5,557 nt of DNA from JBHIFE01 sp046760985 (GTDB taxonomy: Bacteria; Chloroflexota; Dehalococcoidia; Dehalococcoidales; RBG-16-60-22). The notes below the pieces were generated by a model. That model was not told where the DNA came from and searched no databases. It was given only the letters and a program-made list of their open reading frames with translations. Positions 4,397 to 5,557 of the stretch are shown in pieces (position 1 is the stretch's first letter; each line of letters starts with the position of its first letter). The position numbers and the translations under genes were made by a program. The stretch covers positions 1-5,557 of the forward strand of contig JBHIFE010000089.1 of the NCBI GenBank assembly GCA_046760985.1, in the 5' to 3' direction.

Positions 4397-5557
4397 TGGC
4401 AAAGGTAAGCAAGCCAAATGAGGCAACAGAGCCCGTGGTCAAGGAGGTCGGTGATCAGCCTCCAACAGCAAAGGCACAGCCCATTGAGATTCCCCACTCA
4501 TTAAGCGTGAGACAACTGGCTGACCTCTTGCAGATTGGCGCCATAGAGATTATCAAACAACTGATGAGAAATGGCATTATGGCTAATATTAACCAGGTCA
4601 TTGATTATGAAGCCGCCGCAGCGGTAGCCAGAAGCTATGGTTATGAAGCCCATCCGATGCCTCGACCAGTACGAAAGCCGGCTACCGCTGAGAGCCGAAG
4701 GTACCAACCACCCCAGCGCGAAGAAGGCGGTGCCCTACAACCACGACCCCCTGTTGTCACGGTTATGGGGCATGTTAATCACGGTAAAACTAGATTGCTT
4801 GATGCTATTCGGGAAACTAACGTAATGGCTACTGAAGCCGGAGGTATTACCCAACATATCGGTGCTTATCAGGTAAAGGTTGATGAGCAGAAAATTACCT
4901 TTTTAGATACCCCCGGTCATGAAGCCTTTACCGCTATGCGAGCTCATGGAGCCCAGATAACCGACGTGACCATTTTGGTAGTAGCTGCTGATGACGGAGT
5001 GATGCCTCAAACTCTAGAAGCTATAGACCATGCCCGAGCCGCTGGAGTGCCTATCGTGGTAGCTATCAATAAGATTGATAAGCCCAACGCTAACCCAGAG
5101 CTGGTAAAACAACAATTAGCTGATGTGGGCTTGGTTATTGAGGAGTGGGGTGGTGATACCGTCTGTGTTCCAATCTCGGCTAAAGAGAAGATAGGTATTT
5201 CGGAGCTACTGGAAAATCTGCTGGTAGTGGCGGAGGTAGAAGAACTCAGAGCAGACCCAAATCGTCCAGCGGTGGGGGTAGTTATCGAAGCTAAACTAGA
5301 TAAGTCTAGAGGACCGTTGGCTACAGTGCTAGTCCAGACGGGAACCTTAAAAATTGGCGACACAGTAGTCGTTGGTACCACCTGGGGTAGAGTACGAGCT
5401 ATGTTTAATGATACCGGTAAACAAGTGAGGAAGGTTGAGCCGGCCACCCCAATCGAACTCCTTGGCTTAAGTAGCGTGCCTCAAGTCGGGGATGCCCTAA
5501 CAGCTGTGGCTGATGAACGCCAAGCGCAGGCCTTGATAGAAAAGCATAAGCTGGAGA
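4396..5557 (+). CDS. infB: Translation initiation factor IF-2 (3' end outside window)
   Basis: IF2 is the GTPase that brings formyl-Met-tRNA to the 30S subunit and promotes subunit joining. The window holds 387 codons plus one base and no stop, so domain III and the C-terminal tRNA-binding domains are missing only because the window ends. The N-terminal extension is short: about 34 polar residues, then one IF2_N module (about 35-84, SVRQLADLL to YEAAAAV). The G domain follows with G1 GHVNHGKT (125-132), switch I GGITQHIG, G3 DTPGH (171-175), G4 NKID (225-228) and G5 SAK (261-263). The beta-barrel domain II begins near 280. G1 has Asn128 where most IF2 proteins have Asp (GHVDHGKT), and Arg133 follows the Thr. 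The start is GTG, overlapping the ylxR stop. Confidence 0.97.
   Translation, partial: MAKVSKPNEATEPVVKEVGDQPPTAKAQPIEIPHSLSVRQLADLLQIGAIEIIKQLMRNGIMANINQVIDYEAAAAVARSYGYEAHPMPRPVRKPATAESRRYQPPQREEGGALQPRPPVVTVMGHVNHGKTRLLDAIRETNVMATEAGGITQHIGAYQVKVDEQKITFLDTPGHEAFTAMRAHGAQITDVTILVVAADDGVMPQTLEAIDHARAAGVPIVVAINKIDKPNANPELVKQQLADVGLVIEEWGGDTVCVPISAKEKIGISELLENLLVVAEVEELRADPNRPAVGVVIEAKLDKSRGPLATVLVQTGTLKIGDTVVVGTTWGRVRAMFNDTGKQVRKVEPATPIELLGLSSVPQVGDALTAVADERQAQALIEKHKLE

Noticed and set aside
4501..4825. Two further frames (minus 4501-4707, plus 4637-4825) within infB
   Set aside because: Both overlap the conserved IF2_N and G1 coding region in other frames and show no features of their own.
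5007..5447. Minus-strand open frame opposite the IF2 G domain
   Set aside because: Shadow of infB, whose frame carries all the G motifs. The Ser/Thr-rich translation has no recognisable domain.

Overview
This is a bacterial chromosome segment of moderate G+C with AT-rich patches. It carries ordinary housekeeping genes rather than a mobile element or a defence system. The standard features are a bacterial NusA-YlxR-IF2 operon, a diderm/monoderm-type lipoprotein signal peptide, Shine-Dalgarno sequences, sigma70-type promoter matches and a Rho-independent terminator. My best guess at lineage is Chloroflexota, perhaps Dehalococcoidia. It rests on the compact IF2 with one N-terminal IF2_N module, the YlxR form, the long low-complexity NusA tail and the absence of rimP in front of nusA. 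I recall this from family knowledge and could not test it, so hold it loosely.

Left part, minus strand, read right to left. A flavoredoxin-type flavin reductase (729-1307) has a good Shine-Dalgarno and a good promoter match upstream. Next comes a tRNA-Leu with anticodon UAG (529-613, CCA encoded) behind an extended -10 element. Only 18 nt after the tRNA is a small AT-rich zinc-ribbon-like protein of unknown function (187-510) with no visible ribosome site. Positions 1-186 are AT-rich and hold no gene I can support.

Middle, plus strand. Divergent promoters in the gap 1308-1504 serve the flavin reductase leftward and, rightward, a small tyrosine- and glutamine-rich coiled-coil lipoprotein (1505-1819). 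The PLP-homeostasis protein YggS/YlmE follows (1861-2550), probably by read-through. A Rho-independent terminator lies at 2612-2635.

Right part, plus strand. The transcription/translation operon nusA (2665-4104), ylxR/rnpM (about 4082-4396) and infB (4396 to beyond the window edge) is tightly packed. The ylxR ribosome site lies inside the end of nusA, and infB starts with GTG overlapping the ylxR stop by one base. NusA controls pausing, termination and antitermination, YlxR/RnpM is an RNA-binding modulator of RNase P, and IF2 delivers initiator tRNA, so the operon joins transcription to translation start-up.

Points most worth a second look: a promoter match placed before the terminator, which would make the terminator a nusA leader attenuator; the missing ordinary start codon for ylxR (a rare ATT is possible); the repeated tyrosine motif in the lipoprotein; and the tRNA-linked zinc-ribbon gene. 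I saw no convincing new multi-gene system.
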